A stretch of 5,987 nt of DNA. It comes from JAPLXD01 sp041662765 (GTDB taxonomy: Bacteria > Patescibacteriota > Minisyncoccia > Moranbacterales > UBA11712). A model generated the notes under the pieces. The model saw only the letters and a list, made by a program, of their open reading frames with translations. It was not told where the DNA came from and ran no database searches. Below, piece by piece: positions 1 to 5,987 of this stretch. Each line of letters starts with the position of its first letter. The stretch's first letter is position 1. The stretch is taken from positions 1 to 5,987 of the forward strand of contig JBAZRT010000039.1 of NCBI GenBank assembly GCA_041662765.1, read 5' to 3'. Both the position numbers and the translations under genes were made by a program.

Positions 1-1917
1 ATAGCCTTTTTTGCCGCGAAATCCTTTGAGAATAGGATAAATGGCCAGTTCAGAAAGCTTGCTTTTCGCTTCTTTTTGATCAAATGGAGGCATCAAAATG
101 ACTTTGTCTTTGAATATTTCGGTAAAAGATCCGCCCCAACCGCAAAGAACAACCGGACCGACCGCTGGATCGCGTTTCATGCCAATTATCATTTCCAAAC
201 CCGGATCGGCCATCGGTTGGACAAGGAAATGCTTTGCGCCGGTTGTTTTTTGCATTTTTTCAAAAGCGCTTCGCAATTCTTTTTCGTTTTGAATATCCAG
301 AATAACAGCGTTTTTTTCCAGGCGATGGACAATACGCGGATCATCGGTCTTGAGGGCGCAGGGAAAAGATATCTTTTTATTTTTCAATTCATCGAAATTT
401 TCAATAACAGTTGATTTTGCCAATCTCGCCCCACATTTGGCAAAAAGTTTTTCCGTTTCCCCCCAAAAAAGCATTTTTCTTTTTTCGGCGAGAGCTTTTT
501 GAATAGCAGGGTTGATCTTTTGACTGGTCTCGGAGAAATCGGTTTTTATGCTTTTATTTTTGTTCTGCTGGTAGGCGGACAGCTTTTCAATCACAGCCAA
601 ATCCCTTTCTGGATTTTCAAATGTTGCGATATTGTTTTTTTCGAGCAGTCTCTTTGCTTTTTCTATCTTTTCTCCGCCCATGAAGCAAGCAGAAATATTT
701 GGAATTTTTCTTTTTGCCTGCGCCAATATTTGAGCCACTTTTTCCGGATCGGTTTGGTTTTGGGGCGTCAGGATGACAACAGTCGGGTAATTTGGATATT
801 TTTTCGCGATCATCTCCAGAGCTTTGCGAAATCTTTCAGGCGGTGCGTCCCCGATTACGTCGATTGGGTTTTCGACAGATGCACTGGCGGGAAGATATTT
901 CTTGAGTTCTTTTTTGAATTCATCAGACAGCTTTAGCAGCCTTATTTTTTTTGATTTACCGACGAAATCGGAAGCCATCACTCCCGGTCCCCCGGCATTG
1001 GTAAGGACGATCACCTCGTTTTTGGCGGGAATCGGATTGGAGTCGAGATAACAAACAATGTTCTGAAATTCCTCAATATTGCCGGCAGGGATAACATTCA
1101 ATTTTTCAAAAATAGCCTCGACAATTTCCTCATTTTGAGCCAAAGATCCGGTGTGTGACGTTATTGCTTTTTGTCCGGCGGAGGTCTTTCCAGCCTTGAG
1201 AATGACCACTGGTTTTCGCGAAGTTATCTTCGCGATAGCTCGCATAAACTGGGGGCCGTTTTTTATATCTTCGAGATACAGAGCGACGGCGTTTGTGCTT
1301 TTGTCACCCGCGAGATAATTTATAAGTGCGCTTTCGTCAAGAACTGTTTTGTTTCCGATTGAAATAATTTCTGAGAACCCGATCTTCTTTTTTTCAGCCC
1401 AATCGAGAAGTGCTACCGCAAGGGCTCCGGATTGCGAGACAATGGCTATGTTTCCAGTCTGCAATTTTATGTCCGTGAACGTGGCATTCAATTTCTCTTT
1501 GGGGCTGGCAAATCCGAGGCAATTTGGCCCAAGAATATTGAGATCGTATTTTTTGGCGATATTTTCGAGATTTTCTTCAAGTTTTTTCCCCTCTGGTCCG
1601 GATTCCTTGAACCCGGAGGAGATAATCGCGAAGTTTTTGATCTCCGGCTTCGCTTTTGCTCCGTCTTCGATCGCTCCGCCCACAAGGGATGCAGGAATAG
1701 CGATCAATGCCAGATCAACCGGTCTTTTTATCTCGCTCAAGCTTGAAAAATAGTTCTTTCGAGACTTTGCGTATTTTGGATTTATGAAAAAAAGTTTGCC
1801 TTTCCATCCGCCTTTTTTGATATTCTCGATCAAAACATTTCCCAATTTTTCTTTCTTGGGGGAGGCGCCGACAATGGCAATTGATTTTGGCGAGAAAAGT
1901 TTTTTGAGATCTTTCAT
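1..1917 (-). CDS. ADP-forming acyl-CoA (acetate-CoA) synthetase, fused alpha-beta chain, C-terminus outside window
   Basis: ADP-forming acetyl-CoA synthetase (EC 6.2.1.13 type) converts acyl-CoA, ADP and phosphate into the acid, CoA and ATP. I translated 639 residues from the ATG at 1917 without a stop; the frame runs off the left edge, probably 50-70 residues short of the end. Domain order is the CoA-binding Rossmann domain (SPKSIAIVGAS, 9-19; LGPNCLGF, 129-136), the succinyl-CoA-ligase-like domain with IVSQSGALA (159-167), the phosphohistidine motif SHTGSLA with H255, the next ligase domain (LTNAGGPGVMASD, 305-317; ENPIDVIGD, 349-357), then the ATP-grasp beta part (from about 470). That part has H531, VQPMADPGLEMIIGMKRDP (566-584) and WGGSFTEIFKD. 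The usual HKxDxGG motif reads HRLEKNAV. It starts 2 nt after the kinase stop, with no Shine-Dalgarno. The acyl substrate is probably acetate but is inferred; related protein acetyltransferases share this fold but need an added GNAT domain, not seen here. Confidence 0.95.
   Translation of the reverse strand, partial: MKDLKKLFSPKSIAIVGASPKKEKLGNVLIENIKKGGWKGKLFFINPKYAKSRKNYFSSLSEIKRPVDLALIAIPASLVGGAIEDGAKAKPEIKNFAIISSGFKESGPEGKKLEENLENIAKKYDLNILGPNCLGFASPKEKLNATFTDIKLQTGNIAIVSQSGALAVALLDWAEKKKIGFSEIISIGNKTVLDESALINYLAGDKSTNAVALYLEDIKNGPQFMRAIAKITSRKPVVILKAGKTSAGQKAITSHTGSLAQNEEIVEAIFEKLNVIPAGNIEEFQNIVCYLDSNPIPAKNEVIVLTNAGGPGVMASDFVGKSKKIRLLKLSDEFKKELKKYLPASASVENPIDVIGDAPPERFRKALEMIAKKYPNYPTVVILTPQNQTDPEKVAQILAQAKRKIPNISACFMGGEKIEKAKRLLEKNNIATFENPERDLAVIEKLSAYQQNKNKSIKTDFSETSQKINPAIQKALAEKRKMLFWGETEKLFAKCGARLAKSTVIENFDELKNKKISFPCALKTDDPRIVHRLEKNAVILDIQNEKELRSAFEKMQKTTGAKHFLVQPMADPGLEMIIGMKRDPAVGPVVLCGWGGSFTEIFKDKVILMPPFDQKEAKSKLSELAIYPILKGFRGKKGY
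1216..1235. repeat. Perfect 8-bp inverted repeat with 4-nt loop inside the synthetase gene
   Basis: TCGCGAAG, a TTAT loop, then CTTCGCGA form a perfect hairpin within the codons for A-I-A-K-I-T-S-R. Neither side is followed by a T-run, so it is not an intrinsic terminator. It may be a chance product of Ala-Lys and Ser-Arg codons. Confidence 0.6.
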
Positions 1918-1919
1918 GC

Positions 1920-2885
1920 TTATTTTATTTTTGATAAAATTTCTTTCTTTTCCAGCAAGCCTTTGGTTGTTCCGATATATTTCACGATATTGGCGCTGTT
2001 GATGATACCGGCCTTCAAGCTTTTTTCGATGGATGCGTCTTTGAGAAAAAATCCCAAAAATCCGCTTGCAAAGGCGTCCCCTGCTCCCGTAACATCAATT
2101 GTTTTCACTTTTTTTATTGGCGCGTGATATATTTTTTTGCCATCCGAGCAATAGGCCCCTTTTGTGCCGTCAGTGATACAAATTATTTCCGGACCGAGAT
2201 TATGCAGCAGCTCGAATAAATCTTTGATATTTTCGGCCTTATTTTTCAATTTCGATGCTATTTCTAGCGCCTCATTGCGATTGAGAATCAATATTTTTGC
2301 AATTTTTAATAATCTTTTGAGATCCGAAAAATCGTCTCTGATTTGGCTTGTACTTGGAGAGACAATTAGCTTTGATTTATTTTTTTTCAAATAGTTCAAT
2401 ATGATCTCTGTCTGTTCTTTTATTCTTCCCTTAAGAGAAGAAACGTACAAGTATTTTGTTTTGAACTTAAAGAGTGATGCAAGATTAAAATCACCGGAAG
2501 ATTTTTGCGTAAAAATAATCCTTTCGCCGCCTTTTTTATCGACTAAGATAATCGAGAATGAAGTAGGTCTGTTCTTATCGATATTAATGCCGTCTGTTCT
2601 TATTTTTTCTTTCTTGAGTTCTTTGATCAGCCAATGCGCATTTTCGTCTTCTCCAATTGTGGAAAAAGGCAAGGAGTTGAAACCAAGTTTTTTGAGTCCA
2701 AGCGAGATATCTGTTGCGACTCCTCCAATATTTTGATAAATTTCGTCGGTTCTTATTTTTTCTCCCAATTCAAAACCGAGCCATTCGGGTGCCAACTTGT
2801 CTTTGGGTGTTTTGAAAATTTTTCCCCGATCGGTGACGAGGATAATGTCTTTTACGACGGAACCGATGGATACGAGATCATACAT
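1920..2885 (-). CDS. PfkB/ribokinase-family carbohydrate (or nucleoside) kinase, substrate unknown
   Basis: This cytosolic 321-residue kinase belongs to the ribokinase fold family, which phosphorylates sugars, sugar phosphates or nucleosides with ATP. Visible marks are the N-terminal strand LVSIGSVVKDI (4-14), the first PfkB signature as GGVATDISLGLKKLG (54-68), a following STIGEDENA segment, and the second signature DVTGAGDAFASGF (264-276) with the anion hole and catalytic base D270. The C-terminus ends with the usual helices. In the first signature D59 stands where most relatives have Asn, a position that lines the substrate pocket in ribokinases, so the substrate may be atypical. Between the two motifs at 14 and 54 is a longer lid-like segment (residues 19-50) rich in charged residues. 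It lies 13 nt after gpmI and 2 nt before the synthetase gene. A weak AAGG 11 nt upstream of the ATG overlaps the gpmI stop. It could be a phosphofructokinase, ribokinase-like or nucleoside kinase; sequence alone does not decide. Confidence 0.9.
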   Translation of the reverse strand: MYDLVSIGSVVKDIILVTDRGKIFKTPKDKLAPEWLGFELGEKIRTDEIYQNIGGVATDISLGLKKLGFNSLPFSTIGEDENAHWLIKELKKEKIRTDGINIDKNRPTSFSIILVDKKGGERIIFTQKSSGDFNLASLFKFKTKYLYVSSLKGRIKEQTEIILNYLKKNKSKLIVSPSTSQIRDDFSDLKRLLKIAKILILNRNEALEIASKLKNKAENIKDLFELLHNLGPEIICITDGTKGAYCSDGKKIYHAPIKKVKTIDVTGAGDAFASGFLGFFLKDASIEKSLKAGIINSANIVKYIGTTKGLLEKKEILSKIK

Positions 2886-2896
2886 AAGTTTATTTG

Positions 2897-2900
2897 CCTT
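2897..2900 (-). promoter_or_regulatory. Weak ribosome binding site of the PfkB-family kinase gene
   Basis: AAGG on the minus strand overlaps the gpmI stop codon and sits 11 nt before the kinase ATG. The spacing is long and the match short, so it may act only weakly, with re-initiation by ribosomes leaving gpmI as the alternative. Confidence 0.4.
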
Positions 2901-4437
2901 ATAATAAGCTTTTCTTTTTCATCTCCTTCAACTTGTCTGCTTCCATTATATCACATAACGTCGGGGCGATGTTCGCAAGCACTCCTCCGGAAATCAATTT
3001 TTTCTTTTGATACTTTTCCGAAGCGACAATGAAGGGAACGGGATTTTTGGTATGAAATGTCATTGGAAGCTTGGCCTGTTTGTCCCACATGCAATCGGCG
3101 TTGCCGTGATCGGCCGTGATGATCAAATTGCCGCTATGTTTTTGCACATTGCTCCATAATTTTCCAAGACACCTATCCACGCACTCAACCGCCTTGATCG
3201 TCGCTTTCATTTCGCCTGTATGCCCGATCATATCAGCGTTGGCGAAATTAATCGCAGTGAAATCATATCTGCCTTTTTTCAAAAATACCAAAACTTTTTG
3301 CGTTATTTTTTCAGCGGACATTTGGGGAACTCCGGCATAATTGCACGTGACCGGAGACGGGATCATCAAGCGGTCCTCGCCGTCAAGAGCGTCTGCATAA
3401 CCGCCGTTCAAAAAATATGTGATATGTGCGAACTTTTCGGTTTCAGCAATGTATAACTGAGAAAATTTTGCAAGCGCCGAAGGCAATGTGCCATTGATCG
3501 GGTGATCTTGGAAAGCAGTGTGTACGGGAAGTTCAGGACCGAAGTTGGTCATTGCGACGAAATAGAGATTTTTTAGGCGGGGATTTGGAAGTTTTATCTC
3601 TTCTGACTTTTCCAGGACGAAAAGCTTTGAAAATTGGCGGGCTCGATCGGAACGAAGATTGAAAAATATCACTGAATCGTTGTTATTTATTGTGACAAAT
3701 TTCCCCCCCTGTCCGTCAATGAGCGACGGTTCTATGTGTTCGTCGTTAAGATTTTTTTGATAAAAGTATTTCACAGCATCCTCCGCTTTGTTGAATCTTT
3801 TTCCTTTCCCGCTTACCAGAAGATCATAGGCTACTTTCAGGCGGTCCCAATTTTTGGCACGGTCCATCGCCCAAAAGCGTCCGACGAGGCTCGCAATTTT
3901 TCCCACTCCGATCCGTTTCATTCTTTTTTCCCATCCGGCGAGATGAGAAAGCGCGCTTTTCGGGTATGAATCGCGTCCGTCCGTGAAAAAATGGATATAA
4001 ACTTTTTTTATATTGCTTCGTTTTGCGAGCAGAAGAAGGGCTTCAAGATGATACGGGTTCATGTGCGGGCTGTCTTCGTTTCCAAGCAGTCCCATCAAGT
4101 GCAAATTCGATTTGTTTTTTTTGACATGCGAAATCGCTCCAAGAAATGCGGCGTTGTGGAAAAAAGTTCCCGCTCGGATGCTCTCGGAAATTTTTCGCGA
4201 ATCCTGAATGGCGATTCGGCCGGCGCCGATGTTCATATGCCCCGTTTCTGATCCGCTGGTCTGTCTGTCGTCGAGTCCAACATCTTTTCCGGTCGCGCCG
4301 AGCTGGGTAAAAGGATATTTTTTCGCGAGTGCGTCAAAAACCGGCGTTTTGGCAAGCCAAATTGCATTCGTATCGTCTTTCGCTCCGATTCCCCATCCGT
4401 CAAGTATAGCAAGAATTGTCGGTTTCTTTTTTTTCAT
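2899..4437 (-). CDS. gpmI: 2,3-bisphosphoglycerate-independent phosphoglycerate mutase
   Basis: This enzyme (iPGM, EC 5.4.2.12) interconverts 3- and 2-phosphoglycerate through a phosphoserine intermediate, using two divalent metals (usually Mn). The 512 residues are normal length. By alignment to the Geobacillus enzyme I see metal ligand D13 (LDGWG), the nucleophile S63 (SGSETGHMNIGAGR), H125, D153-R155 (TDGRD), R187 and R193 (GRFWAMDR), R262 and R265 (RSDRAR), K335 (AETEKFAH), D402 and H406 (DMIGHTG), D443-H444 (ADHGNAD) and H462 (FHTKNPVPF). All catalytic positions are therefore present. Two motifs differ from the textbook form: GSE instead of NSE at the nucleophile, and SPHMNPYH where GVHSHxxH is usual. 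The start overlaps the eno stop as TAATG and has AAGGA 6 nt upstream, supporting coupled translation. The gene ends in TAA, 13 nt before the kinase gene. Confidence 0.97.
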   Translation of the reverse strand: MKKKKPTILAILDGWGIGAKDDTNAIWLAKTPVFDALAKKYPFTQLGATGKDVGLDDRQTSGSETGHMNIGAGRIAIQDSRKISESIRAGTFFHNAAFLGAISHVKKNKSNLHLMGLLGNEDSPHMNPYHLEALLLLAKRSNIKKVYIHFFTDGRDSYPKSALSHLAGWEKRMKRIGVGKIASLVGRFWAMDRAKNWDRLKVAYDLLVSGKGKRFNKAEDAVKYFYQKNLNDEHIEPSLIDGQGGKFVTINNNDSVIFFNLRSDRARQFSKLFVLEKSEEIKLPNPRLKNLYFVAMTNFGPELPVHTAFQDHPINGTLPSALAKFSQLYIAETEKFAHITYFLNGGYADALDGEDRLMIPSPVTCNYAGVPQMSAEKITQKVLVFLKKGRYDFTAINFANADMIGHTGEMKATIKAVECVDRCLGKLWSNVQKHSGNLIITADHGNADCMWDKQAKLPMTFHTKNPVPFIVASEKYQKKKLISGGVLANIAPTLCDIMEADKLKEMKKKSLL

Positions 4438-5681
4438 TATATTTCCTTTTCAATTTCCAGTATCCGGTTGTATTTTGCCGTGCGTTCGCTGCGGCAGGGA
4501 GCGCCGAATTTGACGAATTCAGCTCCGGCGGCGACGGCAAGGTCGGCGATGAAAGAATCTTCGGTTTCTCCACTGCGGTGTGAAACAATTATCTTGATTT
4601 TATTTTTCTGGCAAAGTTTTATAAATTCCATTGTTTCCGACAGGGTTCCAATCTGGTTCGGTTTCACAATAGCAGCGTTCACAGCCGAAAAAGAGAGCGC
4701 TTTTTTGAGGCGGTCCGGGTTTGTGACAAGCAAATCATCCCCGATGACCAAACTGCTTTTACCCATTTTTTCATTGAGTTTTTTCCAATTTTCGAAATCA
4801 TCTTCAGAGAGCCCGTCTTCAAGAGAAATAATATTATATTTTTTTGTCCATTCCTGATAGAGGGAAATCAGCCGATCCGCTTCGAGGCTTGTATTTTCCG
4901 GCTTCAAAGTATAGCTTTCTTCACTTTCATCAAAAAAACTTGAAGCCGCTGCATCAATTCCAAGCGATACCTTGCCGCTGCATCCCGTTTCTTCAATGGC
5001 TCTTGTGATATATTCAAAAGCGTCGCTGTGGCTGTCCAGCTTCGGAGCAAAACCGCCTTCGTCTCCGACTCCGATCGGATAGCCGGCATTGGCGAGCAGA
5101 GTTTTCAGTTTGTGGGAAATTTCGCTCGCCGCGCGTAATTTTTCGGGAAAACTTTTGAATTTCTCAGGAATGATTTGAAATTCCTGGACAGAAAGTCCTG
5201 AATCAGCATGCGCTCCGCCATTGATAATATTGAAAAAAGCGGTCGGAATTTTTTTTGGATTCTTGAACTTATATGTTTTGGCCAAATATTTGTATAACGG
5301 AATATTTTCCAATTTGGCTGCGGCGCGGGCCGAGGCAAGTGAAACTGCAAGCATAGCGTTGGCTCCCAAATTTGATTTGTTTTCCGTTCCGTCGAGTTCG
5401 ATCAGCGCCGAGTCGATTTTTTTCTGATCAAGCGCGTCCAATCCTGTCAGTTTTTTGGAAATTGCGTTGTTGATATTTCCACACGCTTTCAAAACTCCCA
5501 ATCCGTCGTATCGCGTGTCATGATCGCGCATTTCCAGCGCTTCATATTTTCCCGTCGAAGCACCGGATGGCACGGCGGCCGAGCCGACAATATTATTGTC
5601 GAGCATCACAGCCGCTTTCACGGTCGGATTTCCTCTCGAGTCGAGAATTTCGAGAGCAGATATTTTTTTGATTGCATTCAT
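4437..5681 (-). CDS. eno: Enolase (phosphopyruvate hydratase)
   Basis: Enolase (EC 4.2.1.11) dehydrates 2-phosphoglycerate to phosphoenolpyruvate, a Mg-dependent cytosolic step. The 414 residues are slightly short for a family of about 430. The N-terminal ILDSRGNPTV (12-21) and the loop SGASTG (39-44) are present. The barrel keeps the catalytic and metal residues at nearly E. coli positions: H158, E167 (QEF), E208 (GDEGGFAP), D243, E288 (SLEDG), D315 (GDD), K340 (VKPNQIGT), SHRSGETED (367-375) and K391, followed by RSERTAKYN. Oddities are HADSGLSVQEF in place of the usual HADNxxDxQEF, and KFGAP where most enolases have KTGAP or KTGS. The ATG gives the normal family N-terminus, but only an A-rich stretch with no Shine-Dalgarno precedes it. 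The stop overlaps the gpmI start by one base. Function is confident because the whole active site is intact. Confidence 0.98.
   Translation of the reverse strand: MNAIKKISALEILDSRGNPTVKAAVMLDNNIVGSAAVPSGASTGKYEALEMRDHDTRYDGLGVLKACGNINNAISKKLTGLDALDQKKIDSALIELDGTENKSNLGANAMLAVSLASARAAAKLENIPLYKYLAKTYKFKNPKKIPTAFFNIINGGAHADSGLSVQEFQIIPEKFKSFPEKLRAASEISHKLKTLLANAGYPIGVGDEGGFAPKLDSHSDAFEYITRAIEETGCSGKVSLGIDAAASSFFDESEESYTLKPENTSLEADRLISLYQEWTKKYNIISLEDGLSEDDFENWKKLNEKMGKSSLVIGDDLLVTNPDRLKKALSFSAVNAAIVKPNQIGTLSETMEFIKLCQKNKIKIIVSHRSGETEDSFIADLAVAAGAEFVKFGAPCRSERTAKYNRILEIEKEI
4444..4448 (-). promoter_or_regulatory. Ribosome binding site of gpmI
   Basis: On the minus strand the sequence reads AAAAGGAAATATAATG. 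AAGGA lies 6 nt before the gpmI ATG and inside the last codons of eno. It is the only well-spaced Shine-Dalgarno among the four visible gene starts and fixes the gpmI start at 4437. Confidence 0.75.
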
Positions 5682-5712
5682 GTTTTTTTGCTAAATACTA
5701 AGATAACAACGG
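5682..5712 (-). other. Intergenic gap pgk-eno (31 nt), no recognisable signal
   Basis: This is the longest non-coding stretch in the window. On the minus strand it is AT-rich and ends in seven A residues and a C directly before the eno ATG. There is no GGAGG-like site, no convincing -35/-10 pair and no stem followed by a T-run, so read-through from pgk into eno is the simplest reading. Confidence 0.7.
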
Positions 5713-5987
5713 CTATAGGCTATTTTCCAACGCTTCAATTCCCGGCAGTGTTTTGCCGCTCAAGAACTCGAGCATTGCTCCCCCGCCAGAAGACAGAAAA
5801 TCGAACTTTTCAGCCACACCGTATTTATTGACAAACTCAAGCGTTTCTCCTCCGCCGGCAATTTTCCAAGCGCCGGATTTGCAGATCGCGTCGAGAACTG
5901 TCTTTGAACCAGCGGCATATTTTTCGTCTTCAAATTTTCCCATCGGTCCGTTCCAGACAAGAAAAGAAGCAGAAGATATCGCCAGGC
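5713..5987 (-). CDS. pgk: Phosphoglycerate kinase, C-terminal 90 residues (5' end outside window)
   Basis: Phosphoglycerate kinase (EC 2.7.2.3) moves the acyl phosphate of 1,3-bisphosphoglycerate to ADP, giving ATP and 3-phosphoglycerate in the cytosol. The frame is open to the right edge, so roughly the first 300 of the usual 390-400 residues are missing. Visible family marks, in order, are VWNGPMGKFE (nucleotide-domain segment and hinge), the glycine-rich nucleotide loop AGGGET (usually GGGDT/S), SSGGGAMLEFL (usually STGGGASLEFL) and the closing LPGIEAL. These place the piece firmly at the C-terminus of Pgk. The gene ends in TAG. ATG codons inside the piece (for example at 5943) are internal, because family-conserved sequence continues upstream of them in frame. 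It is the first visible gene of the operon, 31 nt before eno. Identity is very safe; the start and any upstream gap gene cannot be seen. Confidence 0.97.
   Translation of the reverse strand, partial: LAISSASFLVWNGPMGKFEDEKYAAGSKTVLDAICKSGAWKIAGGGETLEFVNKYGVAEKFDFLSSGGGAMLEFLSGKTLPGIEALENSL

Larger units (their letters stand above)
1..5987 (-). other. Operon pgk-eno-gpmI-pfkB-like-ADP-forming synthetase
   Basis: All five genes share one strand. Successive junctions are 31 nt, a 1-nt overlap, 13 nt and 2 nt, with no terminator-like hairpin plus T-run between them. This supports one polycistronic transcript entering from the right edge and leaving at the left. Three genes are consecutive steps of lower glycolysis and the last is an ATP-yielding acetate-forming enzyme, so the grouping is functional as well as physical. 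Neither the promoter nor the end of the operon is in the window. Confidence 0.85.

Noticed and set aside
76..1753. Several plus-strand open frames of 63-145 codons opposite the synthetase gene
   Set aside because: They are antisense shadows rich in Phe, Ser and Leu from the complement of Lys/Glu codons. The minus frame shows continuous family motifs through the same bases.
2164..4251. Plus-strand open frames opposite the kinase and gpmI genes
   Set aside because: No recognisable domains, and the minus-strand genes carry full catalytic motif sets over the whole stretch.
4420..4440. T-rich tracts on the plus strand as possible terminators
   Set aside because: The T-runs are the complement of Lys codons. 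Transcription runs on the minus strand, where they are A-runs, and no stem precedes them.
4400..5350. Minus-strand frames of 61-81 codons overlapping eno in another frame
   Set aside because: They lie wholly within eno, whose frame is fixed by conserved active-site motifs.
5760..5960. A 66-codon minus-strand frame beginning with MSGTDRW
   Set aside because: It is out of frame with pgk, whose VWNGPMG and GGGA motifs fix the correct frame over the same bases.
1..5987. UGA recoding (code 4 or 25) as in Gracilibacteria or Absconditabacteria
   Set aside because: The five genes hold nearly 2,000 codons without an in-frame TGA, glycines use GGN and tryptophans TGG, and the genes end in TAA or TAG. 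The standard bacterial code fits.
1..5987. A novel defence, mobile or RNA-based system
   Set aside because: Every stretch is accounted for by core metabolic genes. There are no direct repeat arrays, tRNA/rRNA-like sequences, transposase motifs or gaps large enough for a hidden element.

Overview
The window is a piece of a tightly packed bacterial operon carried entirely on the minus strand. Read in the direction of transcription (high to low coordinates) it holds the C-terminal end of phosphoglycerate kinase (pgk, cut by the right edge), enolase (eno), 2,3-bisphosphoglycerate-independent phosphoglycerate mutase (gpmI), a PfkB/ribokinase-family kinase of unknown substrate, and the first 639 residues of a single-chain ADP-forming acyl-CoA (acetyl-CoA) synthetase cut by the left edge. 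Junctions, in order, are 31 nt, a 1-nt overlap (TAATG), 13 nt and 2 nt, so about 99% of the window is coding. I see no promoter, terminator, RNA gene, mobile element or CRISPR array, and there is no gene-free stretch longer than about 30 nt.

Organism: the genes are AT-rich and lysine-rich, Shine-Dalgarno signals are weak or absent at several starts, and the proteins carry shared departures from textbook family motifs. Examples are GGGET in Pgk, the SPHxNPxH-type loop in GpmI and an ATP-grasp histidine motif without the usual Gly-Gly in the synthetase. Together with fermentation-style gene content this suggests a Candidate Phyla Radiation (Patescibacteria, Parcubacteria-like) genome. This is inference from sequence style, not a database match. 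None of the roughly 1,980 codons of the five genes is TGA, so the UGA-to-glycine recoding of Gracilibacteria/SR1 is not supported.

How the genes work together: Pgk, GpmI and Eno are three consecutive lower-glycolysis steps, from 1,3-bisphosphoglycerate to phosphoenolpyruvate with one ATP made by Pgk. The ADP-forming synthetase would turn acetyl-CoA, ADP and phosphate into acetate, CoA and ATP, a second substrate-level phosphorylation. The block therefore reads as an ATP-from-sugar cassette of a fermenter. The PfkB kinase between the two halves may feed a sugar or nucleoside into the same route, but its substrate cannot be read from the sequence. Pyruvate kinase or dikinase and the enzyme that makes acetyl-CoA are not in the window.
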